Below are positions 7,905-16,765 of a stretch of 37,972 nt of DNA, one piece after another. Made by a program: the position numbers and the translations under genes. How positions within the stretch are numbered: position 1 is the first letter of the stretch; each line of letters begins with the position of its first letter. The DNA comes from Methylobacterium oxalidis. Its GTDB lineage: Bacteria > Pseudomonadota > Alphaproteobacteria > Rhizobiales > Beijerinckiaceae. The notes beneath the pieces were generated by a model. That model did no database searches and was not told the DNA's origin. It saw only the letters and a program-made list of their open reading frames with translations. The stretch covers positions 1 through 37,972 of the forward strand of contig NZ_BJZU01000015.1 in assembly GCF_007992195.1 (NCBI RefSeq), written 5' to 3'.

Positions 7905-7942
7905 GTTCCTGCACGTCGCTGCGCGACGATTCATCCAGGAAC
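7905..7942. promoter_or_regulatory. Nested dyad between regB and phaZ
   Basis: Outer arms GTTCCTG (7905-7911) and CAGGAAC (7936-7942), inner arms GTCGC (7915-7919) and GCGAC (7923-7927). The right outer arm contains the GGAAC -35 element of the phaZ promoter. It could be an operator or a hairpin; no binding protein can be named. Confidence 0.4.
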
Positions 7943-7962
7943 GTGTAGCCTGTCCTGCCGTT
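7938..7962 (+). promoter_or_regulatory. EcfG-type stress promoter for phaZ
   Basis: GGAAC (7938-7942), 16 nt, CGTT (7959-7962): an exact match to the GGAAC-N16/17-CGTT promoter used by EcfG sigma factors of the alphaproteobacterial general stress response. Transcription would start near 7969, about 43 nt before the phaZ ATG. Confidence 0.7.
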
Positions 7963-8011
7963 GCCTTCGGCATGCCCGGGGGGCGCGTGGGGCGCGGCGA
8001 GGACGACGGCC

Positions 8012-9286
8012 ATGGACCTGGCATATTTCTGGTACGAGGGCGCGCGGCTGATGCTGTCGCCGGCGCGCGTGGCCGCCGACATGACGCGCCACAGCCTCCG
8101 CTACCCGGGCAACCCCGCCGCCTACACGCCCTACGCCCGCTCCATCGCCGCGGGCTGCGAGATGTTCGAGCGCGTCACCCGCCGCTACGGCAAGCCCGCC
8201 TTCGACATCGACACGACCGTGGTCGAGGGCGAGAGCGTGCCCGTGACCGAGCGGGTGGTGTGGGAGCGGCCCTTCTGCCGGGTGATCGGCTTCGACCGCG
8301 GCTTCCTGCGCCGGCCTACCGAGCCGCAGCCGAAGCTCCTGATCGTGGCGCCGATGTCCGGCCACTACGCCACGCTGCTGCGCGGGACGGTGGAGGCGAT
8401 GCTGCCGAACCACGAGGTCTTCATCACCGACTGGGCGGATGCCCGGATGGTGCCCCTCACTGCGGGCCGCTTCGACCTCGATACCTACATCGACTACCTG
8501 AAGGACATATTCCGCGATCTCGGGCCCGACCTCCACGTCATGGCGGTCTGCCAGCCGGCCGTGCCGGTGATGGCGGCGGTCGCCGTGATGGAGGCGCAGA
8601 ACAGCGCCAACCTGCCGGTCTCGATGACGCTGATGGGCGGCCCGATCGACACGCGTCGCTCGCCGACCGCGGTGAACTGCCTCGCGCAGGAGCGCGGCGC
8701 GAGCTGGTTCGAGAGCCACTGCATCACCTTCGTGCCGCCGATGTATCCGGGCGCGTGGCGGCGGGTCTATCCGGGCTTCTTCCAGCTCTCCGGCTTCATG
8801 GCGATGAACCTCGACCGCCACGTCACCGCGCATGCCGAGATGTTCGACCATCTGGTGAAGGGCGACGGCGATTCGGCCGAGAAGCACCGCGAATTCTACG
8901 ACGAGTACCTCGCCGTGATGGATCTCACCGCGGAGTTCTACCTGCAGACCGTGCGGGTGGTCTTCGTCGAGCACGCCCTGCCGCGGGGCACGATGATGCA
9001 CCACGGCGCCCCGGTCGACCTGACCGCGATCCGGCGCTGCGCGATCCTCGCGGTGGAGGGCGAGAACGACGACATCTCGGGCGTCGGCCAGACCCGGGCC
9101 GCCCTCGACCTGACCCCGAACCTGCCCGAGGCGCGCAAGGCCTACCACCTGCAGACGGGCGTCGGCCATTACGGCGTCTTCAACGGCTCGCGCTTCCGCT
9201 CGGTGATCGCGCCCCGCATCGGCGCGTTCGTGCGCGAGATGGCGGCCCAGCCCGCCACCGTGCCGCACCTGCGCCGGGTGGTCTGA
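8012..9286 (+). CDS. phaZ: Intracellular poly(3-hydroxybutyrate) depolymerase
   Basis: Intracellular PHB depolymerase of 424 residues, an alpha/beta-hydrolase-like enzyme that mobilises stored polyhydroxybutyrate in granules. It uses a cysteine nucleophile: Cys180 in VMAVCQPAVP sits in the position of the lipase box, with a likely catalytic aspartate at 353/354 in EGENDD and His386 in GVGHYGVF. No signal peptide is present, as expected for a cytoplasmic enzyme. The ATG at 8012 is preceded by GAGGA; an upstream in-frame ATG at 7961 would overlap the -10 element of the EcfG-type promoter and is rejected. It is divergent from regB. The promoter suggests induction under general stress or starvation, which fits reserve mobilisation. 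Confidence 0.94.
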   Translation: MDLAYFWYEGARLMLSPARVAADMTRHSLRYPGNPAAYTPYARSIAAGCEMFERVTRRYGKPAFDIDTTVVEGESVPVTERVVWERPFCRVIGFDRGFLRRPTEPQPKLLIVAPMSGHYATLLRGTVEAMLPNHEVFITDWADARMVPLTAGRFDLDTYIDYLKDIFRDLGPDLHVMAVCQPAVPVMAAVAVMEAQNSANLPVSMTLMGGPIDTRRSPTAVNCLAQERGASWFESHCITFVPPMYPGAWRRVYPGFFQLSGFMAMNLDRHVTAHAEMFDHLVKGDGDSAEKHREFYDEYLAVMDLTAEFYLQTVRVVFVEHALPRGTMMHHGAPVDLTAIRRCAILAVEGENDDISGVGQTRAALDLTPNLPEARKAYHLQTGVGHYGVFNGSRFRSVIAPRIGAFVREMAAQPATVPHLRRVV

Positions 9287-9343
9287 GGGGCGGCGGGTCC
9301 GTCATTCCGGGCTCGCCCGCGTCTCGCCGAGGCGGCGCCCCGC

Positions 9344-12220
9344 TCACGCGATGGCGCGGCGCTCGCCGTTGAAGCGGCGGATCAGCGCCGGCAGGTCGGC
9401 GGCCGGGACGGGGCGGCTGATCAGGTAGCCCTGGACCTCGTCGCAGCCCTCGTCCCGCAGCCGCTGGAGCTGGTCGGCGGTCTCGACGCCCTCGGCGGTG
9501 GTCGTCATGCCGAGATTGGCGCCGAGCCCGATCACCGCCCGCACGATGTGGCCCGACCCGTCCGAAGCCTCGAGGCCGCGCACGAAGGACTGGTCGATCT
9601 TGATCTTGTCGAAGGGGAACGAGCGGAGGTAGCTGAGCGACGAGTAGCCGGTGCCGAAATCGTCCATCGAGACGCGCACGCCGAGGCTCTTCAGGCTGTG
9701 CAGGATCGCGGTCGTGGTGCCCGGGTTGGCGACGAGGACCGATTCGGTGATCTCGAGTTCCAGGCGCCGTCCGGGAAGGCCCGCGGCGAGCAGCGCGTCG
9801 CGCACCGCGCTGATCAGGCGGGCCGAGGTGAACTGCACGGCCGAGACGTTGACGGCGACCTTCAGCTCGTCCGGCCAGCGGCTCGCCTGCAGGCAGGCGC
9901 GGCGGAGCACCCATTCGCCCAGCGGCACGATGAGGCCGAGCTCCTCGGCGAGCGGGATGAACTCGGCCGGCGAGACGAAGCCGCGCCGGGGGTGGCGCCA
10001 GCGCAGCAGCGCCTCGAAGCCGCAGACGCGCTCGGCGCTGAGGTCGTAGATCGGCTGGTAGTGGAGATCGAAGGCTTCCTCCGCCACGGCCTCGCGCAGG
10101 TCGCGCTCCAGCTCGCGGCGGGCCCGCAGCCGCGCGTCCATCTCCGGCTCGAAGAACCGGAAGGAGCCGCGCGCCTCGGCCTTCGCCCGGTCGAGCGCGA
10201 CGTCGGCGTGCTTGAGGAGCTTCTCGCAGTTCATGCCGTCGCCGGGCGCCAGCGAGATGCCGATGCTGACCCCGATCGCGACCGTGTGCTCGGCGAGCGT
10301 GTAGGGCGCGCCGAGCACGTCGATGATCCGGCGCGCCAGCACCGCCACGTCCTCCGGCCGCTCGACGCCGCGCTGCACGACGGCGAACTCGTCGCCGCCG
10401 AGCCGGGCCACGGTGTCGATCTCGCGCACGCAGGCCGAGAGGCGGTGCGCGACGGCGCGGATGAGCTCGTCGCCGGCCGTGTGGCCGAGCGTGTCGTTGA
10501 CCGGCTTGAAGTCGTCGAGGTTCAGGCAGAGCACCGCGAAGCCGCCCTCGCGGCCGGCCTGGGCGATGGCCGCCTCGATGTGCTCGCCGAGGAGCACCCG
10601 GTTCGGCAGCTCGGTCAGGGCGTCGTGGCGGGCCATGAAGGCGATCCGCTCCTCGGCCATGCGCCGTTCGGTGACGTCCTCGTAGGTGGCCACGAAGCCG
10701 CCGTGGGCGGTGGCCCGGGTCTCGATCGCGACGAGCCGGCCGTCGCCGAGTTCCTGCAGCAGGCGGTTGTGCGGCATGCCGAACGCCTCGGCACCCTCCG
10801 CCACGAGATCGGCGAGGCCGCGGCCGGGATGGTTGCCGGCCGCGATCGAGGCCGCGATGACATCGGTGGCGCTGAGGCCGACCCGGAGCGAGCCGGGGGC
10901 GAGGCCGTAGATCTCGAAGTAGCGGCGGTTGACCACCATCAGGCGGCGGTCCGCGTCGTAGAGGCAGAGGCCCTGGGACATGTTGTCGAGGGCCGCGTCG
11001 AGGCGCAGGTTCGTCTGCGTGAGCCGCGCCTCCTGCTCCTTGAGCACGCTGATGTCGCTGCACACGGCGACGAAGCCGCCCTCGCGCGTGGCGCTGCGGC
11101 TGACCCGCAGCCAGCGCCCGTCGGCGAGGCGGATCTCGCCGTCGCGGGCGAGGCTCGTGGCGTCGTCGAGCACGGCGGAGGCCGGGTCGGCGCCGCGCCC
11201 GGGCAGGCCGGCCACCGGGCTGCCGCAGGCGATCGCGCCGGAGCCCGCGTCGAAGTAGGCGGCGGCCTGGGCGTTGGCCAGCGCGATGCGGCCGTCCGCG
11301 TCGACGACGACGACGCCCTCGCGGGAGCTCTCCAGCGCGTCGGCGAGGAGCGCCTGCGCCGAGCGGCGCTGGCTCACCTCCCGCTCCATCATGGCGCGGA
11401 TGTTGTCGCGCATCGTCGCCATGGCGCGCAGAAGGGCGCCGAGCTCGTCGCGTCCGCCGACCGGCACGGCGTCGTCGAGGCGGCCCGCGGCGATGCGCTC
11501 GGCCACCGCCGAGGCCGCCGCCACCGGGCCGATGATGCGCCGGTTGAGGAGCCACGCGACGAGGCCGGAGAGCAGCAGGGCGCCGGCGGTGGCGATGGCG
11601 TAGAACCGGATCTCCTCCGCCACGATCGTGCGGGCGGTCTGCCGGTAGGTGAAGCCGTCGCCCGCCGTGTAGTTCACCAGCATGTCGATCTGCCCGTCGA
11701 CGATGCCCGCCTGACGGTCGAGCGCCTCCCAGGCCGGGCCGGCGGTGGTGGCGGCGTCGAGCCCGCGGCGGATCTCGTCCCAGGTCTGCACCGCCGCCTG
11801 CACGCCGATGCCGGCGCGGGAGGCACGGTCGGATTGCGAGCGCTCGACGGCGATGGTCAGGTCCTCGAGGAGCGTCGTGGTCAGCTCGGCGATCTCCTCG
11901 TCGAGCCTCTGGCGCTGGGCCGCGTCGGTGGCGAGCGTCCGGCGCGCGAAGGCGGCGCGCATCTTCGCGAAGTCGGCCGCCGCGGCCCGCGCGAAGTTGA
12001 TCGACATCAGCGACTGGTCGTAGGTGCGCTGGACGAGGTTGCCCGCCTCCCGGATGCCGAGCGTGGCGTAGATGCCGAGCGAGCCGGTGATCAGGCTCAT
12101 CACGAGGAAGGCGACGAAGATCCGGCCGCGGATCGTCGCGACCTCGACTGACATGCGCCGCGGCAGCGCGCCCGTCTCGGATGACGGCTCCGGCCACGGC
12201 TGTGTGCGGTCCCGTCGCAT
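9344..12220 (-). CDS. Membrane GGDEF-EAL protein with HAMP and PAS domains
   Basis: Dual cyclic-di-GMP protein of about 958 residues from the ATG at 12220. Order: TM1 (about 33-56), helical sensory region, TM2 (205-225), HAMP (227-280), two PAS-like domains (about 295-395 and 405-520), GGDEF domain with intact RLGGDEF (motif 608-612), then EAL domain with intact EALLRWRHP (736-744), EITES, DDFGTGYSSL, KIDQSF and EGVET. Both diguanylate cyclase and phosphodiesterase sites look complete, so it may make, degrade or switch between the two. The segment between the helices is largely helical, like four-helix-bundle sensors of chemoreceptors. The start is uncertain: GTG 12283, ATG 12220 and ATG 12154 are all possible and none has a convincing ribosome-binding site. 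It stands alone, convergent with phaZ. Confidence 0.93.
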   Translation of the reverse strand: MRRDRTQPWPEPSSETGALPRRMSVEVATIRGRIFVAFLVMSLITGSLGIYATLGIREAGNLVQRTYDQSLMSINFARAAAADFAKMRAAFARRTLATDAAQRQRLDEEIAELTTTLLEDLTIAVERSQSDRASRAGIGVQAAVQTWDEIRRGLDAATTAGPAWEALDRQAGIVDGQIDMLVNYTAGDGFTYRQTARTIVAEEIRFYAIATAGALLLSGLVAWLLNRRIIGPVAAASAVAERIAAGRLDDAVPVGGRDELGALLRAMATMRDNIRAMMEREVSQRRSAQALLADALESSREGVVVVDADGRIALANAQAAAYFDAGSGAIACGSPVAGLPGRGADPASAVLDDATSLARDGEIRLADGRWLRVSRSATREGGFVAVCSDISVLKEQEARLTQTNLRLDAALDNMSQGLCLYDADRRLMVVNRRYFEIYGLAPGSLRVGLSATDVIAASIAAGNHPGRGLADLVAEGAEAFGMPHNRLLQELGDGRLVAIETRATAHGGFVATYEDVTERRMAEERIAFMARHDALTELPNRVLLGEHIEAAIAQAGREGGFAVLCLNLDDFKPVNDTLGHTAGDELIRAVAHRLSACVREIDTVARLGGDEFAVVQRGVERPEDVAVLARRIIDVLGAPYTLAEHTVAIGVSIGISLAPGDGMNCEKLLKHADVALDRAKAEARGSFRFFEPEMDARLRARRELERDLREAVAEEAFDLHYQPIYDLSAERVCGFEALLRWRHPRRGFVSPAEFIPLAEELGLIVPLGEWVLRRACLQASRWPDELKVAVNVSAVQFTSARLISAVRDALLAAGLPGRRLELEITESVLVANPGTTTAILHSLKSLGVRVSMDDFGTGYSSLSYLRSFPFDKIKIDQSFVRGLEASDGSGHIVRAVIGLGANLGMTTTAEGVETADQLQRLRDEGCDEVQGYLISRPVPAADLPALIRRFNGERRAIA

Positions 12221-12416
12221 CGGATCGAAGCTGCACCTTCCCTCGGATCGCCCTGAGGGTAGGTGCCACATATTAAGACGCACTTAGCCCGGAGGGGACG
12301 AAACTGTACCGAACCCCCGGACCGGGCTCGCGGATTCTGCTCATGCGACGAGCGACTCCGGGAAATTGTTAAGGTTTTTCGGGCTTGCTGGCGCCCGGCA
12401 CGCGCCGGAGACCGTC

Positions 12417-12797
12417 ATGCTCGCCGCCACCGATCTGCCCGGGAAGATCACGTTCCCGCGGCGCCTCGTCCTGACCATCGCCGCCGCCCTCGTGGCGGGC
12501 GCAGCTGCCGGAGCGCTCCTCGTGAGCGGGGTCCAGGCGACCGGGCACCTCGTCTCGCAGAAGGGGCGCGCCTTCCAGCCCGGCAGCGTCGCGATCCAGC
12601 GCGGCGAGACGCTGGTGATCGTCAACGACGACAGCGACCTGCTGCACCATCTCTACATCGAGTCGGACACGTTCAGCTTCGATTCCGGCGACCAGGCGCC
12701 GGGCAGCCGCACGGCCGTCACGTTCCCGCAGGCGGGCACCTTTCAGGTCCTGTGCGGGATCCACCCGAAGATGAAGCTCAACGTCAAGGTGAACTGA
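12417..12797 (+). CDS. Plastocyanin-like cupredoxin, exported or membrane-anchored
   Basis: Small blue-copper-type protein of 126 residues. After a basic N-terminus there is one hydrophobic segment (about residues 16-40) that is either an uncleaved anchor or a signal peptide. The C-terminal cupredoxin fold keeps the type 1 copper ligand pattern: a histidine in LLHHLYIES, then Cys, His and Met in VLCGIHPKMKLNV. The ATG at 12417 is preceded by GGAG; an in-frame ATG at 12366 is less likely. Related proteins carry electrons in the periplasm or are annotated as methylamine-utilisation proteins (MauL). No mau or oxidase genes adjoin, so the partner is unknown. It converges on the RND adaptor gene. 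Confidence 0.8.
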   Translation: MLAATDLPGKITFPRRLVLTIAAALVAGAAAGALLVSGVQATGHLVSQKGRAFQPGSVAIQRGETLVIVNDDSDLLHHLYIESDTFSFDSGDQAPGSRTAVTFPQAGTFQVLCGIHPKMKLNVKVN

Positions 12798-12821
12798 GGC
12801 CGATCCGGCGCGCGGCGTCCC

Positions 12822-14090
12822 TCAGCGGGAGGCCGCCTGCACCGGGGTCTTGCCCTCGGGCGCGCGCTCGATCGGCTGACCGTCGCGCAGGTCCGCGGGC
12901 GGGCTCAGGACCACGCGCTCGTCGCCGGACAGGCCCTGGTCGAGCTCGACGCTGCGGCCGAAATCGCGCCGGATGTGCACGTTGCGCCACTCCGCCCGGC
13001 CGTCCTCGCGCGCCACCGCCACCTGCGTGCCGCCCTGGTTGAACACGAGCGCCTCGGCCGGCACGATCATGGCGGGCTCGACCCGCGGGATCTTCAGCGT
13101 GACGTAGACGTAGAGGCCCGCGCGCAGCGAGCCGTCCGGGTTCGGCACGTCGACCTGCGTGGTCAGCGTGCGCGAGGCGCTGAGCAGCGCCACGGAGCTG
13201 CGCTCCACGCGCCCGCGGAAGGAGCGGTCGGGCATCTGCGGCACGCGGATCGAGGCCTCGACGCCGGGGCCGACGCCGACCGCGGCGTTCTGGGGCACGT
13301 TGACCGAGATGCGCAGGGTGTCGTCCCGGTCCATGGTGAGGAGCGGCGTGCCGCCGCCATCGGCCTTCACGAGGTCGCCGACGTCGACGCTGCGGGTCGT
13401 GACCACGCCGTCGAAGGGCGCGACCACGTCCTTGAAGCCGGTGAGCGCCTTGAGGCGGTCGACCGTGGCGCCCTGCGCCTTGATGTTGGCCTCCGCCACC
13501 TTCACGCCGGCCTCGGCCGAGGCGAGGTTCGCCGCCTGGCTGAGCACGCCGGCCTGCGAGGTGTCGGCGTTCTGCTTGGAGGCCCAGCCCTGCACCGCGA
13601 GCGTCGAGGTGCGGCTGTTGGTGACGTTGGCGAGGTTCACGTTGGCGCGGGCCTGATCGACCATCGCCCGCGCCTGGAGGAGCTGGGCGTCGAGCTGCCC
13701 GAGCTGCGCCTCCGCCTGGGCGAGCTGCTGGTCGAGATCGGGCGCGGCCACCTTGAGCAGGATGTCGCCGGCCTTCACCCGCGAGCCGATGTCGACGCGG
13801 CGCTCGGCGATGTAGCCGGTGGCGCGGGCCGAGATCGCCGCCTTGGCGAAGGCCTGGGTCTCGCCGGGCAGGGTGAGGTCGATCGGCTTGTCGGTGCGCT
13901 CCACCGCGATGGTGCGCAGGCGCGGCACGAAGTCCTTGGTCTTGCGCTGCGTCTCGTTCGCGGCCGCCCGCTGCTGCCAGTGGCCGTAGCCGCCCCAGCC
14001 CAGCAGGCCGAGGACCACCAGCCCCGCGAGCAGGAACGGTCCCTTGCGCGGCGGCGGCGGGATCTCGTGCGCGTCACCGTGCGCTTTCAT
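12822..14090 (-). CDS. RND efflux periplasmic adaptor (membrane fusion protein)
   Basis: Periplasmic adaptor of the HlyD/AcrA/MdtA type, 422 residues. A basic proline-rich N-terminus and one hydrophobic segment (about 17-37) anchor it in the inner membrane. The lipoyl half-motifs (GYIAERRVDIGSRVKAGDILL and APFDGVVTTRSVDVGDLV) flank a long alanine/glutamine-rich coiled-coil hairpin (about 115-210), followed by beta-barrel and membrane-proximal regions. Such proteins link an RND pump to an outer-membrane channel. Neither the pump nor an outer-membrane factor is in the window: downstream is the convergent cupredoxin and upstream is a tRNA, so the gene is an orphan here. Its pump may be elsewhere, or it may serve several pumps. 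Confidence 0.9.
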   Translation of the reverse strand: MKAHGDAHEIPPPPRKGPFLLAGLVVLGLLGWGGYGHWQQRAAANETQRKTKDFVPRLRTIAVERTDKPIDLTLPGETQAFAKAAISARATGYIAERRVDIGSRVKAGDILLKVAAPDLDQQLAQAEAQLGQLDAQLLQARAMVDQARANVNLANVTNSRTSTLAVQGWASKQNADTSQAGVLSQAANLASAEAGVKVAEANIKAQGATVDRLKALTGFKDVVAPFDGVVTTRSVDVGDLVKADGGGTPLLTMDRDDTLRISVNVPQNAAVGVGPGVEASIRVPQMPDRSFRGRVERSSVALLSASRTLTTQVDVPNPDGSLRAGLYVYVTLKIPRVEPAMIVPAEALVFNQGGTQVAVAREDGRAEWRNVHIRRDFGRSVELDQGLSGDERVVLSPPADLRDGQPIERAPEGKTPVQAASR

Positions 14091-14222
14091 GGATCTTGCT
14101 TTCTCCGGCCGGGGCCGCGTTCTGGCAGACCATATACCGCACAGGCGCGCGCGTCACAGGCGTTCGGATTGCCGCAGAGCGGGCCGGCCTGTGGACGAGG
14201 ATGGATTGTCGAAGGGGTGGGA

Positions 14223-14297
14223 TGGTGGGCGCGACAGGGATCGAACCTGTGACCCTTCGCGTGTGAAGCGAATGCTCTCCCGCTGAGCTACGCACCC
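14223..14297 (-). tRNA. tRNA-Val (anticodon CAC)
   Basis: Full cloverleaf on the minus strand: acceptor GGGTGCG/CGCGCCC with one G-U pair, D-arm GCTC/GAGC, anticodon stem TTCGC/GCGAA around the loop TTCACAC (anticodon CAC, reading GUG valine), variable region GGGTC, and T-arm ACAGG-TTCGATC-CCTGT. The discriminator is A and the CCA end is encoded (14225-14223). Confidence 0.97.
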
Positions 14298-14435
14298 GGA
14301 CCGAGGGCCTTCTAGGTCGGCGCGCGCCGGTGCGTCAAGGGGTCCGTCGCGGGCTGCGGCGCCCGGTGCCGGATTTCGCGTTGCGCCGGCCCGCACCGCT
14401 CACAACGCCGGAAAAATTCCGGTAGGAGAGCCGGC

Positions 14436-15776
14436 ATGGCACCCCTCGTCCGCTTCGCGCCGTCGCCGACCGGCTACCTCCACATCGGCAACGCCCGGCC
14501 GGCCCTCCTGAACGCGCTGTTCGCGCGGGCGCGGGGCGGCCGCTTCCTGCTGCGCCTCGACGACACCGACCGAGAGCGCTCGACGGCGACCTTCGCGGCG
14601 GCGATCGAGGAGGATCTCGCCTGGCTCGGCATCGTGCCCGACCTCTTCGCCCGCCAGTCGGAGCGGGCGGACCGGCACGACGCGGCGGCCGAGCGGCTGA
14701 AGGCGCTCGGCCGCCTCTATCCCTGCTACGAGACGCCGGAGGAGCTGGAGCGGCGGCGCAAGCGCCAGCTCGGCCGCGGCCTGCCGCCGATCTACGACCG
14801 CGCGGCGCTCGCCCTCACGCCCGACCAGCGGGCCGCGCTGGAGGCGGAGGGGCGCCGCCCGCACTGGCGGTTCAAGCTCGACCACCGCACGGTCGCCTGG
14901 CACGACCTCGTGCGCGGCGAGGCGCACGTGGACTGCGCCTCCCTGTCCGACCCGGTGCTGGTGCGGGCGGACGGCACCTACCTCTACACGCTGCCCTCTG
15001 TGGTGGACGACGCCGAGCTCGGCATCACCCACGTGATCCGGGGCGAGGACCACGTCACCAACACCGGCGTGCAGGTGCAGATCTTCGAGGCGCTGGGGCA
15101 CGCGATCCCCGTGTTCGGGCACCACAACCTGCTCACCACCGCGGACGGGGAGGGGCTCTCGAAGCGCCTCGGGCACCTGTCGCTGCGGGGCCTGCGCGAG
15201 GCCGGCTACGAGCCGGCGGCGGTGCGGGCGCTCGCGGTGCTGACGGGCTCGGCCGAGGCGGTGCGTCCGGTGGCCGGGCTCGACGAGCTCGCCGCCCTCG
15301 TCGACCTCGCCCACATCTCGCGGGCGCCCGCGAAGTTCGACCCTCACGAGCTCGACGGGCTCAACGCCCGCCTCGTCCACGATCTGCCGCCGGAGGCGGT
15401 GCGCGGGCGCCTCGCCGCCCTCGGCGTGCCCGAGGCGGCGGCGGACGCGTTCTGGCTCGCCGTGCGCGCGAACCTCGTGAAGGTCGCCGAGGCGGCGGAG
15501 TGGTGGCGCGTCGTCACGGGGCCGGTGGAGCCCGCCGACGCGGATCCGGCCATCGTCGCCGCGGCCGCCGAGACCCTGCCGCCCGAGCCCTGGGGGCCGG
15601 AGACCTGGAAGACCTGGACGGCGGCCGTGAAGGACCGCACCGGCGCCAGGGGAAAGGCCCTGTTCATGCCCCTGCGCCTCGCGTTGACGGGGCTCGACCA
15701 CGGGCCGGACCTCTCGGCCCTCCTGCCGCTGATCGGGCGGGAACGGGTGGCGGAGCGGCTCGGGCAGGCTCGCTAG
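14436..15776 (+). CDS. gltX: Glutamyl-tRNA synthetase
   Basis: Class I aminoacyl-tRNA synthetase for glutamate, 446 residues. The HIGH motif appears as HIGN (16-19) within [18 protein letters not shown], and the KMSKS-type loop as [10 protein letters not shown] (238-247). [13 protein letters not shown] is typical of the family. The C-terminal third is the helical anticodon-binding region. Many alphaproteobacteria carry two GluRS genes and lack GlnRS, charging tRNA-Gln with glutamate for later amidation; this copy belongs to the shorter type, and which tRNAs it charges cannot be told from sequence. AGGAGAG precedes the ATG. It is divergent from tRNA-Val, 138 nt away. Confidence 0.95.
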   Translation: MAPLVRFAPSPTGYLHIGNARPALLNALFARARGGRFLLRLDDTDRERSTATFAAAIEEDLAWLGIVPDLFARQSERADRHDAAAERLKALGRLYPCYETPEELERRRKRQLGRGLPPIYDRAALALTPDQRAALEAEGRRPHWRFKLDHRTVAWHDLVRGEAHVDCASLSDPVLVRADGTYLYTLPSVVDDAELGITHVIRGEDHVTNTGVQVQIFEALGHAIPVFGHHNLLTTADGEGLSKRLGHLSLRGLREAGYEPAAVRALAVLTGSAEAVRPVAGLDELAALVDLAHISRAPAKFDPHELDGLNARLVHDLPPEAVRGRLAALGVPEAAADAFWLAVRANLVKVAEAAEWWRVVTGPVEPADADPAIVAAAAETLPPEPWGPETWKTWTAAVKDRTGARGKALFMPLRLALTGLDHGPDLSALLPLIGRERVAERLGQAR

Positions 15777-15922
15777 GAGCGGATTCTTAGATCATCCTCT
15801 CTTCGTGATTGGACATCGCGTCGATTTCCGAGCCGTCTGCGTGTCGCCGGGGGGCACGGGATGGCGCACGACTTCGACGGGCGGGATCGGCGCCGGAGGC
15901 TGCGGGAAGCCGCCGACCGGCC

Positions 15923-16132
15923 ATGATATTCCTCGAGTGGCTCGTCGCCGCTCTGTCGCGTATCGTGATCCGCTTCATAGCCGTCGTTGCCGGGTTGCAG
16001 GCGCTCAACTACGTCATCGGCGGCGACGATCAGTACAAGCAGTGGGCGCTCGCCAACCAGGGTGAGATCGTCATTGCGCTCGCCCTGATCGTCGTGATGG
16101 GATTGATCTACGAGTGGCTTCGGGATCCCTAG
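15923..16132 (+). CDS. Small two-helix membrane protein, unknown function
   Basis: A 69-residue protein with two hydrophobic segments (about 1-27 and 46-63), separated by a polar GGDDQYKQWALANQGE loop and ending in an acidic/basic tail YEWLRDP. I chose the ATG at 15923 because the frame before it is arginine-rich with no membrane character. It is followed 2 nt after its stop by the ATG of another membrane protein gene, so the two are likely co-transcribed and perhaps functionally linked. Family not recognised; base composition is slightly less GC-rich than in the flanking genes. Confidence 0.6.
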   Translation: MIFLEWLVAALSRIVIRFIAVVAGLQALNYVIGGDDQYKQWALANQGEIVIALALIVVMGLIYEWLRDP

Positions 16133-16134
16133 CC

Positions 16135-16689
16135 ATGTTGCCGCCGACCACAGCCATCGTCGCGTTCGCCGTGCTCTTCGGGCACCCTTTCTTGCAGGTC
16201 TGCGCGTTCGGCCTCGGCAGGAAGGCGTTCGCGGTGTCCTGGCTCGGGCGCGCGACGACGTACGGGATCGCGGCGCTCGCCGGCCTGTCGGCGGCTCTCC
16301 TGCTCGGGTCCTTCGAGGCGTCCGGCACCGCGTCGGATCCGGTCCCGACCGAGCGCGCGGCGCCGGCGAGCCCGGGACCTGCAGCGCCCGTCCTTCCGTC
16401 CGACTTCCAGCTGCCCGCCTATCTCGTCGCCAGGGACGGCCGCTACTACTTCAAGGCCGCCGACGGTTCGGAATCCTTGATCCAGGATCCGGTCAACACG
16501 CGTGCCATCAAAAATCTGATCGCCCTGCAGAAGGACGCGCTCAAATTTCGAACGTTCCTGGCCCGGACCGACAGGCCGTCGCCGGCTTGGGGAAGCGGGA
16601 AGGAATTGCCGGCCGGCATCGGCGATTGGGTCGCCGGTCCCGGCGGCTGGGTGGCCGGCAACGATGCGGAGGCTGGTAAGGTGCGCTGA
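16135..16689 (+). CDS. Membrane-anchored protein with soluble C-terminal domain, unknown function
   Basis: A 184-residue protein from the ATG at 16135. Two hydrophobic stretches (about 5-27 and 41-59) are followed by a proline/alanine-rich linker (about 65-90) and a polar domain of roughly 90 residues containing AYLVARDGRYYFKAADGSE and, near the end, the near-repeat WVAGPGGWVAG. A GTG at 16114 overlapping the upstream gene is an alternative start. It sits 2 nt behind the small membrane protein at 15923. No family is recognised. The pair lies between gltX and a convergent CNNM gene and may be lineage-specific. Confidence 0.6.
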   Translation: MLPPTTAIVAFAVLFGHPFLQVCAFGLGRKAFAVSWLGRATTYGIAALAGLSAALLLGSFEASGTASDPVPTERAAPASPGPAAPVLPSDFQLPAYLVARDGRYYFKAADGSESLIQDPVNTRAIKNLIALQKDALKFRTFLARTDRPSPAWGSGKELPAGIGDWVAGPGGWVAGNDAEAGKVR

Positions 16690-16765
16690 GGCCCGGTCGC
16701 GGCGATGCGGGTTCCGCGGCGGCCACCTCCCACCCGGATGCGAAGCGCAACCGCTCCGCGGGCCG

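Noticed and set aside
7915..7927. GTCGC-TGC-GCGAC as a RegA/RegR binding box
   Set aside because: The half-sites point the opposite way from the usual GNGRC...GNCGC arrangement and the spacing is too short; reported only as a dyad.
9548..12151. 867-codon plus-strand open frame opposite the GGDEF-EAL gene
   Set aside because: Composition is that of an antisense shadow and no domain is visible; the opposite strand has intact GGDEF and EAL motifs.
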